Source: Aquatica leii (taxonomy: Eukaryota; Arthropoda; Insecta; Coleoptera; Lampyridae). Taken from it: DNA of 64,000 bases. The stretch is from NCBI GenBank assembly GCA_035610365.1, contig CM069435.1, positions 93,219,389-93,283,388 on the forward strand, read 5' to 3'. Below the pieces are notes generated by a model. The model was not told the origin of the DNA. It ran no database searches and saw only the letters and a program-made list of their open reading frames with translations. The stretch's first letter is position 1; every line of letters begins with the position of its first letter. Shown here in pieces: positions 11,045 through 22,159 of the stretch. Position numbers and translations under genes: made by a program.

Positions 11045-11125
11045 GCTGCCGTAGTGTAGTAGTTGGGCGCTTGCTTACTAGGTCGACGGATCAAGGTTCA
11101 AATCCCGGTAACGTCCGAAAATTTA
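11045..11125 (+). ncRNA. tRNA-like sequence, probably the head of a SINE
   Basis: A box A-like stretch (TAGTGTAGTAGTTGG) is followed about 30 bases later by GGTTCAAATCC, a good RNA polymerase III box B, then CCGGTAACGTCC. Spacing and wording match the 5' end of tRNA-derived SINEs. The flanks do not pair into a clean seven-base acceptor stem, so a working tRNA is unlikely. About 100 further bases that I cannot classify may be the SINE body. Confidence 0.55.
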
Positions 11126-11343
11126 TAACATTTTGGTAGGGTTTCTAATAAACTTGCCTGTAACTATGTTAAAAACATCTCTCTCACGTTCTCGTCGTTC
11201 GGATTCGGCATTAAACTATAGAAATACAAACGCATGCGAGAGAGAGATAAAACTAAAAAATATAAAAAATTCAAAAAATTAGAGATACTGCATCTGTTTA
11301 AAAAATCTGTAGGTATGAACTGCGCCAACGTAAAAACAATGTT

Positions 11344-12140
11344 GTGGAGGAATTCCGTCAAGAGATTAATAAACTTAAAGATAAAATTGAAACAATTGAT
11401 CTTGGTAAGAATTTGAATTCTATGCAATCTCAGGTAAGGGATCTTAGTTTGGAGATCAAAAACTTGAATGGTCAATTGAGAGATGCTGGTGTGATAAAAA
11501 CAGCTCCTACTTATTCAGAGAGAGTGAGAAATAAAGTGAATGATAAAGAGAAGGTTGTGATTATTCAACCAAACAAAGCAGTGATGTAACAAAGGATGAA
11601 TGTAAAAAGGTTTTGAAGCCAACAGAACTGCAAGTAGGAATAAGTGTGAAGTTAGTTGGATCGAAAAAGGAGATGAATGAGGTTGAAATTAGGGAGAGTT
11701 TACTCAAACTGAATGTGGGAATTTTTGCCAAGGAGAAAGAAGTTGTAATAAAGAACGTAACTAAGCTAAATAGTACACATTCAGTGGTGTTTAAAACTGA
11801 CGTTGAATCATTTAGCAAGGTGATGGTGGATGGAAAGCTGAATATTGGATGGGAAAGATACCGTATGTATGAGGAGGTTCCTATTAGGCACTGTTTTAAA
11901 TGTTGTTCATTGTCTCACGTAGCCAAAGAAAGTACGAATAAAGAGGTTTGCTACCTTTGCTCTTCAAAGGGTCATAAAAGTAAGGATTGTGATAGTGATA
12001 AGAAATGTTGTATCAACTATAAGAATGCTAATAAAAAATTGAATCTGGGGCTTAACACAGAACACTCAGCGACTAGTATAGAATGTGGTACATACTTGAG
12101 GCAAGTTGAACAGTTTAAAAGAACAGTCATTTATGCATAG
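11344..12140 (+). pseudogene. ORF1 Gag-like protein with coiled coil and zinc knuckles
   Basis: This nucleic-acid-binding ORF1 product coats the element RNA. Two overlapping frames, 11344-11589 and 11613-12140, join through a frameshift near 11590. The N-terminal part is a charged coiled coil (EFRQEINKLKDKIETIDL, VRDLSLEIKNLNGQL). The second part holds a fold of about 100 residues and two CCHC knuckles. The first knuckle is CFKCCSLSHVAKEST, in which the final Cys position reads Ser. The second is CYLCSSKGHKSKDC and is intact. The loss in knuckle one and the frameshift mark it as decayed. Confidence 0.75.
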
Positions 12141-12295
12141 CAATCAAAACCGGAAAAAGAAGTCAAAAGCTGTATAACACTCATTTTATGATTTGCTCTT
12201 GCTACTTACCTCCAAGGTCACCTTTAGCCATGTATGATTAGTTTTGTAGTGAGATAGACAGATTAGGGCTAACTAACCCAAATCATCAGTTTATC

Positions 12296-13860
12296 GTGTT
12301 GGGTGATTTTAATCTCCCTAAAATTTCTTGGAATTTCAGTTGCACTGCTGATGATGTGGATGTGTTAGACAATAAATCTTTTTTATTTGTTAATGCTTAT
12401 GATAGCTTAGGACTTCGTCAGATTAATTCTGTTAAGAACACTAAAGGAACCATGTTGGACCTTTGCTTTACATCGCTCACCGAAGTAGATTGCGGTCCTA
12501 CCGATGACCCACTAGTAACACCTATAGATATTGTTGCTGGATATCCACCATTATTGATTATTTGTTCTCTTACTACAGACGTAAATAAGGGCCGTAAATT
12601 AGAAGAAGAATATAATTACAAATTCAATCGTTCAGATTTCAGGTGCATGCATTTATTTTTTGAGTCCATTCAGTGAGATTTAGTTTTAAATCACTATGAT
12701 CTTGATCTTGCCGTGGAAGCCTTCTATAATGTCTTAGACCAAGCCTTCCAGAGGTTTGTTCCTAAGATAAAAGTAGCGCCATCTAATTTTTCAAGGTGGT
12801 ATTTGCACAATCTTAAACGTCTGATTACTGCTAAGATAATTGCCCATAAGAGATTTAAAGAAACAAGAACTGCTACCGACTATAACACTTTTGCCCAGTT
12901 ACGTTCTAGTTGTAGTAAATTGAGTAAACTTGAGTATTTTGAGTATATAAAAGAGACTGAAAAGAACGAAATAATCCTAGTCGTTTTTGGAAATATGTCA
13001 AATCGTTAAGAGGTATTAATGACCTGAGATGATAAAATTTAATGTCGAGTAAACCAATCGTCTCGAGGTTGCAAACATGTTTGCAAGCTTTTTTTCTCAG
13101 TGTATCAATTACCTGATTCTGAATACACTAGTAGTGACGAGATCTTCCGTGATCTATCAAATACTCAATTTAGTCAATTTAATGTTTTCAATCTGCTTCA
13201 GTCAGCTGATATAAATAAAACCGACTAGTCCTGACGGTGTACCTCTTCTGGTACTACGAGAATTTAGCATGATACTTAGTGTTTCGCTTCAAATTTTGTT
13301 CAATTTATTACTGAAAGCGTAAATTTCCGTCTTTCTGGAAACGTGCCTACATTGGACCAATCTTTAAGAGTGGTGATGCTTTATTATTACAAATTATAGA
13401 CCAATCACGCTCCTACCTGCTAGTTTTTTCATAAAATTAGTCAATGCAAAGCTTACTGATGTCTTTAAACAAATTATAGTTATTGAACAGCATGGTTTTT
13501 CAAAAGGAAGGTCTACTAATACCAACTTAGCAATATATAGTAAATTTATTCTAGACAAATTAAAGATGGACGAATTACTGCACTCTGTTTACACTGACTT
13601 TCGGAAGGCTTTTGATCGTGTGGATAATGCTCTTCTAGTGAATAAACTGAAGTTTTATGGGGTTGGTGGCTGGCTTTTGGACTGGCTTGCTGATTATCTC
13701 TGTGATCGTTGGTTGGCTGTCAAATTATCTCTTACCCACCTTTGTGAACTGTTCCTGGCTTCTTTAGGAGTCCCACAAGGCTCACACTTGGGCTCTTTGT
13801 TGTTTAACATTTTTATAAATGATATAAAGTTTGTTTTGTTAAACAGTTAGCTAATACTAT
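12296..13860 (+). pseudogene. Endonuclease and reverse transcriptase remnant of the non-LTR element
   Basis: The endonuclease is represented only by its second half (LGDFNLPKISW at 12300, then NTKGTMLDLCFTS); the N-terminal catalytic part is gone. The linker at 12713-13009 has KWY/RWY-type wording and ends in SRFWKYVKSLRG-like sequence split by a frameshift near 12975. RT segments follow: the TSPDGVPLL region (13220), EQHGFSKGRSTNTNL (13490), YTDFRKAFDRVDNALL (13590) and GVPQGSHLGSLLFNIFIND (13770). The frame stops at 13849. The YADD box is deleted and thumb-like sequence resumes at 13860. The protein is non-functional. Confidence 0.8.
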
Positions 13861-14307
13861 TTGCAGAAAAGTTAAAAAACTTGTACCTTTGTTCTGTTCG
13901 TTAGTCCGTCCTATTTTAGAGTATTGTTTTGTAATATAATGTCCTAACTCATCCATGTTAATTGATCTCATTGACCCTGTTCAAAAGAAATTGCTAAGAC
14001 ATTTAGAATATAAGTTAGGCCATAGATTGATAGACGTAATTTCTGTGATATTGTTTTTCTATTTAAAATTGTTAATTGTGTTGTTGATTGTTCTGAATTG
14101 TTACAGCCAATAAGTTTTAATGTTCCTTGGCTACCACTCTGTCAATTATGAGAAAATTCAATAAATTGAATGTGATTAATGATCTTGATATTTTTAATTG
14201 TAAACTAAATGACTTAAAAGTTTTGGCTATATAATATTGTAATTTTAAATGTATTTTATATTGGGCACCTATATGCCCGTGTATTTAATAAAAGTTATAA
14301 TACATAT

Positions 14308-14610
14308 TTTATAAAATCTTAAGCTTTCGCGGTTGTTATGTTTAAAATTATAAGCGACTTTCGGCTTAGACCGCGTCGTAGTAAAACACCCAGACTTAGG
14401 CTTGGTCATAGTCTCTTCTTGAGAGCCAAAACAAGAAGTAGAACTTGGCCTTTGCCGTATTGTCGTTCGTGAACCCAAACAAACTGACGTTTCGCAAGAC
14501 ATTGCAGCTTGCATCTTCAGAGTGGTAAATGTCACTCAGTGACATTTACCACTCTGAAGATGCAAGCTGTTTTACTACGACGCGGTCTAAGCCGAAAGTC
14601 GCTTATAATT
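14308..14610. mobile_element. Penelope-like foldback insertion with 13-bp target duplication
   Basis: The insertion is flanked by TTATAATACATAT at 14295-14307 and 14611-14623. It is two copies of the same PLE 3' end, joined 5'-to-5'. The left arm (minus) carries the motif CTGAAGAT-GCAAG...CTTGC-GAAACGTC plus about 200 bases of 3' UTR. The right arm (plus) starts with the same sequence but skips about 116 bases. The centre is a perfect 32-base palindrome (14505-14536 against 14538-14569, one base between). The outer arms 14343-14388 and 14568-14613 also pair. No protein is encoded. Confidence 0.85.
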
Positions 14611-14659
14611 TTATAATACATATGTTAATGATTGGGGTACAAATATACCCCAAGTAGCA

Positions 14660-16050
14660 TTTGAGAATTATAAAATAATTTATTAAATAAATTTGAATTA
14701 AATTGTCAGTAACAAAATTAATGTTCAAAAAATTTTAAAACAATTCAATATTAAAACAATGTGTTTTAATTAATAGTTTCTAAAAACTAAAATCTAAAAA
14801 AAATATTGAATAAAATGCAGTAAAGTATAAAAGCAAAATTTAAAAAAATACTGTATTAAAAAAACAAAAAAAATTGGTACTTGTCACTATTTGTTTATGT
14901 CTGTGTTGTACACGCAATTGATCTAAATAAAGCAGAACACTAAATTGGACGAAAATTTTGTCTAAACTTTGGGTAACAAAGCGCGACCAATAAAAAATCT
15001 AAGTAGGCGTACAAAAATCATTAATTAAGCTTTAATTAATAAGAACTGGCGCGTAATAGACGATTAAGTTTCATGGTTTGGTTTTCACACTTAAACAAAA
15101 ATTTAAGCGCAACAAACCGTCCCACCTACATAACAACAATAACGATGATAATGAATTCAAGAGCCCATTATTAACAATTCGATTTTATTCTTGTACAAAA
15201 CGCATCGGACGGCGACTATTGAACGAAGGCGATGCCGTAAATTATTTCTTTTTTGTGTACGTATTTGTATTTTGTGTATGTGACACGACCAACTGGTTTG
15301 ATTTTAAATTATGAGCAATCGAAAGAACAACAATAGGATGTCTCAAATTATGTCTCATATGTTATAATCAAGGAAGGTGTGTTCTTGGACAAGTTGTTGG
15401 TGTAGGTTTTTAGACCTAATTCGTTTTATATGTATAGAAACGACGAAAAAAATCCCTTTATTGTCTTTTGTTCATTTTTCATTTCGGGTCGTAAAGTTTG
15501 AACGACAATGGAAGCTTTCGTCGGATAAATTTTGTTTTGATCATCGAAGCATACTTGCATTTCTTGTCGACGTAAATTACTAATAAAAAGTTAATTTTAA
15601 TTTTGGCAATTCTTCAGCGTTAATCCTCGGAAACAATTTGACTTTAAATTGCAAGCTTCAGATTGTAACTGAAAACCAAACGCTTAGATTGATTGAAACA
15701 AACTTGTTTTTTTTTATATTGACCAGACAAAATAAAGTTGTTTTAAATTGTTTTTTTTAATTCTTAATTACACATTAAGAAAAATGTCTTTAGTATAGTT
15801 TTTGTTACTTAATTTTATTTGACTGAGTTTTTTTTCTATTTTGGTAAGCAAAAACTTTTTTGAACTGGTTTAAAGCACAACTGATTTTATTATAATTCAA
15901 GAGTTCAAAGTCTACGTAAAAAATTACATATTTCTAAGCTGTTCAGAAATGTGTAAAACAAATTTAATGAAATTTGGCAACAGTGCATTTTAGAAAATTA
16001 CCCTAATTTCAGTATTCAAAAAATCCCAAAAATAGTTGTAGAAGAGTTAA
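14660..16050. other. Gene-free A+T-rich interval
   Basis: No element or gene is recognised. A small palindrome, GGGGTACAAATATACCCC, sits just before it at about 14634-14651. Open frames at 15078-15314 and 15377-15583 lack any motif. Confidence 0.4.
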
Positions 16051-16059
16051 AACCGCTCT

Positions 16060-16860
16060 CACCCCCTTGTATTTTTTGCTATTGAATGAGTGTTTATAGT
16101 CCCCTACCAATCCATCTACCAGCAAATTGTTCTTTGAGATATTCTCTTACGGCACTTGCAAAATGAGGTAGTACACCGTCGTGCACGAAGAACATATTTC
16201 GACCCAAATTAAGTCTTCTACTAAGTCTGGGAAACTTTCTTAATGAAAACAAAGGTAGCTAGCGCCATCCAGACGATTACGCAATCGAAAGCCCAAATTG
16301 TCAATAATTCCGACCCACACACTGATTTTAATTTTGGTTGATAATGTCTACCTTTAATAGAGTGTGCATTTTCATCTGCATAAATATGCTGATTGTGTAA
16401 GTTTATCATGCCACGATGTGTAAAACAAAATTCATCAGTAATCAAGATATTAGTGTGGAATCCGTTGTCGACTACTTTACGCTCCCGAACAATTTGTGTA
16501 AAATTTAAACGTGATCTGTGGTCACCTGGCAATAACTTTTGCACTGGCTGGATGTGGAATGGACGAAGAAATGGATCTCAAAAGATCCGGCTAATAGTGT
16601 TTTTTGGAATCCCAGTCTCCCATTGCAATATTCCAGTACTGGTCTTAGGATTTTTATCAATTCTTTTAATACCAGCATCTTCCACAATGGGTGTACGGGC
16701 TTGTCAAGGTCTTCTAGCATGATTACTGACTGGCTTCAAACTTCCTGTTTCTTAAAGCTTTTCCATTCGGGAAAAGATTTTGTGATTTGGAATTCTTCGG
16801 TTTGGATACTTCTCTCGATACACGCGGACACTTTCGAGGCAAAATCCAAGATCTAAAAGC
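16060..16860 (-). pseudogene. Mariner-like (DUF4817-type) transposase relic
   Basis: Reading the minus strand from 16860 gives an insect transposase of the Tc1/mariner superfamily with an unusual N-terminal helix-turn-helix. Segments in order: YREKYPNRRIPNHKIFSRME (16820-16760), a paired-like region with ARTPIVEDAGIKRI and GIPKNTISRIF, then LLPGDHRSRLNF. The catalytic core follows, with ILITDEFCFTHRGMIN (first Asp, about 16440), HIYADENAHSI, and FFVHDGVLPHFASAVREYL (second Asp, about 16180) ending in GRWIGRG. Stops and frameshifts occur at about 16770, 16715, 16600, 16300 and 16090. The C-terminal Glu region is missing. I did not identify terminal repeats. Confidence 0.8.
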
Positions 16861-16869
16861 ATATCGACC

Positions 16870-17490
16870 TGTACATTAAAAAGGAAATCTATAAATTAAA
16901 AGCAATTAACGCAATCAGAGTGATTCAAAAAAACAATACAAACGCAACTAAAAGTGAACAAATTATTGAAACATTTAGTGTCAACAATAAATAAACAGGG
17001 ACGATTATGAATTTGTTTTGTGTCAAAATCGTGACATTTGTTTCGTTCGTGTCTCCACGGCCAACTAAATTTCATAATTCAGTATTTAAAAAAACTTTTT
17101 TATTTTGACTTTTACAATACGTAGTAGCTTTCTTTTCCCACAATTTTGGAACACACTATATGTATGTTTCTGTTAGCAGTTATAGTGGCTCTCTTAGCAA
17201 TTTCATATAGAACGCCTTAGTCTATAATATAAATTTTAATTTTTAATTTTTTGTGATTATACGCAAAACAGAAAGTTTGGTTTTTAGCCATTTTTTTAAA
17301 TGATGACTTACAAGTGGCTTCTCGAAAAGTTTATAACTCGCATCTGCTGATTTTCGGCGGCTTAATTTAATAAAGTTTGTTTTCAATAAAAGCTTCGAAA
17401 GCGTTTAAGATGATTCAAAGAGATTACCACAAGAGACATAATGTTCTAGTAGCAGATAATATAAAAATATAAAAAGTAATCACCGAAGTT
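16870..17490. other. Gene-free interval
   Basis: Nothing recognised. It is A+T-rich sequence between the mariner-like relic and the Gypsy relic. Confidence 0.4.
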
Positions 17491-18109
17491 GGAAGTTTGT
17501 CTGAACGACAGAAATTGTCGGTGAAAATAAATAAGTTAACGCATGTGCCAGTGTAAATGATTAGTACGTGCTTTGCGTGTGTTTGTTTATAGAAAGTAGT
17601 GATAGTAGTTTCAGTTCATAAAGAATGGTTCGTAATTAAACTTGAATGTTAAAATTAAAAATAAATAATAAGTGAGCGAACAATAGCAACAATGCAACAG
17701 CTTTGCAAAAATTTGGAAGCAAACAGAATAGACGTTGATTCGTATTTGTTTGAAGTTTCCGAAGTAATGGATTTTGGTAGCCTTATTAGATGAGTGCAAA
17801 TTTTCGGAAAATGAAAGAAAATACAAAAGATTATAAAAAAAGTCTAGAAAAATGGAATAAAAACTGCCCGAAACTTCTCAGAAAACAAAAGAAATATTGT
17901 GCGAAAATTCTAAAAGTTAAAAAGAACAAATACAAGTTAGTATTTAAAACCAGATTAAAACTGTGCAATAGGAAACTCATGCAAGTATTTTAAGTTAAGA
18001 GAAGAAGTGTACAAAACTCTAAAAAAACGGACAACCAACCAATGAATGACTAAATAGTAGCAGCAGAAGAGAACTAGAAGAAAGAATGTATGTTTGAAAA
18101 AAAAATCAA

Positions 18110-19965
18110 ATTAATTGTCACAGTGAAGGAAGCGTTACGAGTAAAGAGTTGTTAATGGATTATCAAGAAGCAACTACTCACAAATTTTGTTGTACTTTTA
18201 AATTTTGATGTTAAAGTTCCATGGTAAACCTACTACAAACAATTTGAAGCCACAACTTTACCTAATGGTTACAGCAACAAGCAGAAAGCAACGTCTTTAG
18301 TAGTGGCCTTACGTAAAAAATCGCTTGGACTTTTGCAGATTCTTTCTGGCTACTTTCAAGAAAATTACGAAATTTTAATTTTACGTTTAAAAGTTAGACA
18401 CAAAGATGCTTATCTTTAAGAGGTATGCCAAGCTGCTACAAGCTTATAGGTCTTATAAATCTTGTACGGCCAACTCACACTAGTCGGATAGGAGAGGATC
18501 AAATAAATATGATTTCAAGGGCGCCAGATCTTACTAAGTAAAACTTCTGTTTCGATTAAGAGAGAAGGTCCAAGCTTGTAACAAGATCAGATTCGTATTC
18601 CGAAACAGACCAAAAAAAGAAAGATTAATATGTATAACAACTTTAATTTAATATCGAAAATTATTAACAAGCACAAGAAATTTATCGTAAATTATTCCAT
18701 CAATAAATGCCGGAAGTATCGGCAACAGACAATACATAGGTTTAAATTACACATAGGGTGTTGATAGCGTAGAAAATGAAATTGATAATGACAAATATCT
18801 ATGATACACAGCATGGGACACACAAAAATAATGAATAAAAATACCTAAATTGTATCGAAACCATTATTGTAATTAAGTAAGTTAGAGTAACAAGCAAAAT
18901 GTAAAACGCAAATGTAATTAAATAAGATTTACCCACAACCCAGTACTTGCGCGAAGAAAACGTTTTCATCGTTGAGTCAAGCTGGAATATTTATAAACAA
19001 GTATCGTGTCAACACAATAACTCACGAAAGCAAAAATTTACAAAATTATTAATTACTGCTAAAAGAAATTAGACATAAAAACCGGTTATTGAATGCTGTT
19101 GCACACATTAAGTTAAAGGTGGATATTGCAATCAATTGACTCATAGGGAACAGTACATGGGAAAAAATTTCTTGTCGCAGCTTCGTGTTTATCTTTAACG
19201 TAAGCCTTTCAAAATTATAATCTTTTCATGACGGTATTTGGTCGATATTAACCCCTCATCGGTTGAGAATACACCGAAATATGTGCACTAACACGTGTCG
19301 GGTCGTGCTAACAAAATAAAAGCGTTTTCAATATAGAATAGTTACTAAATACGCAGATGATGTTCGAAAATTAAAATTTAAACATTACAAGCACGATTTT
19401 AAGTAGTTAACGGTTTAACGTATTAACAGGAAAATGAAATAAAACAAAACACATTAGAGGGCGTCGAAAGTAGAAACGTAACTTTAATGTAATAAATATA
19501 CAGAGTATTACATTTTGAAATTTATGCACGTAACAAAGCCCAAATAAAGACTTAGGTTCAGAAAACTGCAAAAAATCTTTAAGAGTTTTACGCTGAAATT
19601 ATCAAATTAACACGGCTTGCGTATCCTACAACACCAAAAACCTTCCTGGAATAATTGGTCATTCAAACTTTTGTAACAGCAAGGCGCAGCAGACTCTACG
19701 GTTAACTCGACTTAAAACGTTGGATGACGCTTTAACCCATACTTTAGAAGTTGAAGCAGCAAAACAACCGTCGCGTCGCAGTCGTAAGCTCCATTGTGTT
19801 ACAAAAGTACTCGCGCAAACACAAGAAAGCATCGAGGAAATAGTGTGATGTGTGTTTCGCGTCGTTCGTACAAAAGAAGTGACGTGCTAGAATTGCGGGT
19901 AAGTGAGCTACGTACGACGATGCGGTACTATGCCTAAAAAAAGTCTAAAAAAGCATCTAAAAAAC
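18110..19965 (+). pseudogene. Gypsy Gag remnant, split by an insertion
   Basis: The first half at about 18240-18415 reads ATTLPNGYSNKQKATSLVVA and QILSGYFQ, the conserved retrotransposon Gag core. The second half resumes at about 19580 with wording equivalent to the other copy's ARLARLPAAA region, then LRLTRLKTLDDALTHTLEVE at about 19700. A CCHC knuckle remnant follows near 19890 (NCG..SHVRRRC). The 18430-19570 interruption is absent from copy 2, where the two halves are contiguous, so it is an insertion in copy 1. I cannot identify the inserted sequence. Confidence 0.7.
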
Positions 19966-20039
19966 TAGAACAAGACAATCAAATGGAACAAAAGTCAACC
20001 TCAACGAGGTATGCGCCACGGAAGTTACGATTCAGATGA

Positions 20040-20975
20040 ATATGCGGAAATTTCATAGCATTTATCTTAATAGCAGAATTGATGGAAGAAGTGTTCAGTT
20101 ATCAGTTGACACAAGAGCGTCGAAGATCATTATTCGTCCTGGCATGTTATTGGAAAATAAAAAGACGCCACCGGTAACAGTACGACTTTGAACGGCGACT
20201 GTCAAAGAAATATCTACTCACGGACAAGTAAAGTTAACCATCAGTTTAAGAAATAAAGTACTCGACCATCAAGTACTGGTAGCCGGTAAAAAGTATAGAT
20301 TTCATTTAGATATAAAAAATTAGGGGTTTATGATTGATGGCAAATAAATTTCTTTGTATTCATCTGAAAATGCAGCCATAATATTTTTATTGACAGAAGA
20401 CGTCATTCTGCCTGGAACAACAAAAAGTGTGATGATGGTACGCCTAGATAGAAATATTTGGGACAGTTATATTTGCGTTACTGAACTAATGGAGGACGAA
20501 CCTGGTTGAAAAGAGACTACTAGTTGACAGAACATTAGGAGTAAAAAACACAAAGCCAGTAAGAATATTGACTGTCAACTGAAATCGAGGAACGTTGAAA
20601 AAGAAGACTGTGATAGGTCAATGTACACTAGTATCCCAAATTGTGAAATGCGTGAAATTCAACGAAATTACATCGCCAAGGAAGTGTCCACAACAGTTAT
20701 TAAACATACTCTTTACCAAGAATTAACGAGACTTTATACAGTCTGTCAGGATGCCAGTAGTTCTCAGAATTGGATTTAAAGATTGGTTACTGGCAAATAG
20801 AATTAAAACCCAAGGACCGTGGTTGGAAGATCGTTTAAAGAACATTTGAACAACCTGAAGGGAGTGTTCCAACAATTACGTAGGACAAAACCCAAAGAAC
20901 TGCCACGTATTTAAGAAGGAAGTAGAATGTTTAGACCACGAGATCGAGTGAAATTAAACAAAGTCTGAGTAGTGC
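20040..20975 (+). pseudogene. Gypsy protease and RT N-terminus remnant
   Basis: The aspartic protease shows VQLSVDTRASKIIIRPG at about 20095. The active-site DTG is changed to DTR, whereas copy 2 keeps LLVDTGAT. Past the protease, the linker with LPGTTKSVMMVRLDRNIWD and YICVTE matches copy 2 closely. RT follows as SELDLKIGYWQIELKPKDR at about 20765. The YVDD-containing core is deleted: the text jumps to ECSNNYVGQNPKNCHVFKKE at about 20865. Several stops are present. Confidence 0.75.
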
Positions 20976-21299
20976 AACCATGATCAAAACCAATAGACAA
21001 GCATCATGTTTGCAGTTTCTTTGGTTTTTTTTCTTTAGGTGAGAAAAAATCTTTATGGACACTCTTGCTTGGTATTCACAACAAGAGTAGTGTAGAACTC
21101 ACGCCGGTTTCATACCGTGCACGCCTACCCACTAAAATCTTGTACCTACACTTCTGGTATTAACACTATAACGTGCTCTCTTTTAGAGATTCTGCAAACT
21201 TGCTCAAAATTTTGCCAATTTGGTTTACATCCTGTTAAGAATCTTTCTAGATTATCCTTGTTAATGTTACTGTTTATCATTCTGTTGTATTTATTTATT

Positions 21300-22140
21300 T
21301 CCATCGCTTTGTGCCATATCTGCGCTCCGCTGCGTCTATTGGGGAAACTGCAAAAAAGACGTAATAGAATGTTGACGCAAGTGCCTGATATGCACATTAG
21401 AAAATAACTCAGTAAAAAAAAACGCAAAGCACCAATAAAACAATATAACGTGGAAAAGCGTTTAGGTAGAGTGGTGATTGATATCACATGGGTTTTTCCA
21501 GAATTTGATTCAAGAAACAAATAGATCTTAATGGCGATCGATTATTTTACAAAATGAATAGAGGTTTACGCCATAAAAAGTGAAACAACGTTTCTGTCGG
21601 TTTAGATTTTTTTTAGAATTACATTCCAACCAAGGCCGCAACTTTGAGTGCTCTGTTTTCAAAAGTTTGCCGGCTGCTGACGTCAAGGCAGCAAACGGTG
21701 GTTTTAAACCGGACGACATTGTGTAGTTATATAATTTGCAAAAAAGACGTAGTTTGTTTGCAAAACTTCGAAGACAGTGGAAAAGTTTTGCAGCGTATTT
21801 GTGACGTATTATATCATAGCCAAAAGTCCACATTGATTGCCTAACCCGTTTGTTGGCGATAACAAGCTTACTCAAGACCAAGGTAATAAAAGACAGCACT
21901 AAGAATTAAGTTGATAAAATTGACTTTGATACGTTTCTGAGCATGTATGAGGATTCTGCCAACGCTAGGTGTAAAAATAGCAATAAAACCTGTTCCAAAC
22001 ACGAAGAGATTATGTCATTGCACCCAGCTTGAGTTAAGATCTTTGGATGCTTAGAAGGATTGCAGTAGTATTTAAGAAAAAGTTTAAGCGGTAAGATAAA
22101 CTACGAAGACAACAACTGGTGGTAGGCAAAGTCTTAAAAA
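21300..22140 (+). pseudogene. Gypsy integrase remnant
   Basis: The zinc-binding end (CKKDVIE, CLICTLEN across a frameshift) is at about 21350-21405. The catalytic core begins RVVIDITWVFPEFDSRNK (first Asp, about 21480) and IDYFTK. A histidine-containing piece, LHSNQGRNFECSVF, is at about 21625 where LHSDQGRNFE is usual, so the second catalytic Asp reads Asn. The C-terminal part to about 22140 is only suggestive. Multiple stops are present. Sequence from 20980 to 21300 is not clearly Gypsy and may be an insertion. Confidence 0.7.
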
Positions 22141-22159
22141 TTCTTAAAAACCAACACTT

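Larger units (their letters stand above)
11340..14290 (+). mobile_element. Degenerate non-LTR retrotransposon (Jockey/CR1/I group)
   Basis: This plus-strand element contains, in order, an ORF1 Gag-like protein, an endonuclease remnant, a linker, an RT missing its catalytic box, and the RT C-terminal region. The 3' end lies near 14290, where a PLE foldback is inserted (its 13-base TSD starts at 14295). Many stops and deletions make it inactive. The exact clade is uncertain: the RT wording (HGFSKGRSTNTNLAIYSKF, DFRKAFDRVDNALL) fits the broad Jockey/CR1 group. Confidence 0.8.
17500..22140 (+). mobile_element. Ty3/Gypsy LTR retrotransposon relic, copy 1
   Basis: Gag, protease, RT and integrase remnants lie in the expected order on the plus strand. 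The 5' part (17500-18000) shares stretches with the second copy, for example TTAACGCATGTG at about 17535 and 31259 and CTTTGCGTGTGTTTGTTTATAG-like sequence at about 17571 and 31584. These are likely LTR or leader sequence. About 1.1 kb of foreign or rearranged sequence interrupts Gag (18430-19570), and the RT lacks its catalytic core. LTR borders and a primer-binding site could not be defined. The copy is dead. Confidence 0.75.

Noticed and set aside
11045..11125. Functional tRNA gene
   Set aside because: Boxes A and B are present but no proper acceptor stem or anticodon arm could be folded. A SINE head fits better.
21146..21899. Minus-strand open frames of about 124 codons
   Set aside because: They run antisense to Gypsy integrase remnants and show no domain.
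17500..22140. Endogenous retrovirus with an envelope gene
   Set aside because: Only Gag, protease, RT and integrase remnants were found; no envelope-like frame follows integrase.
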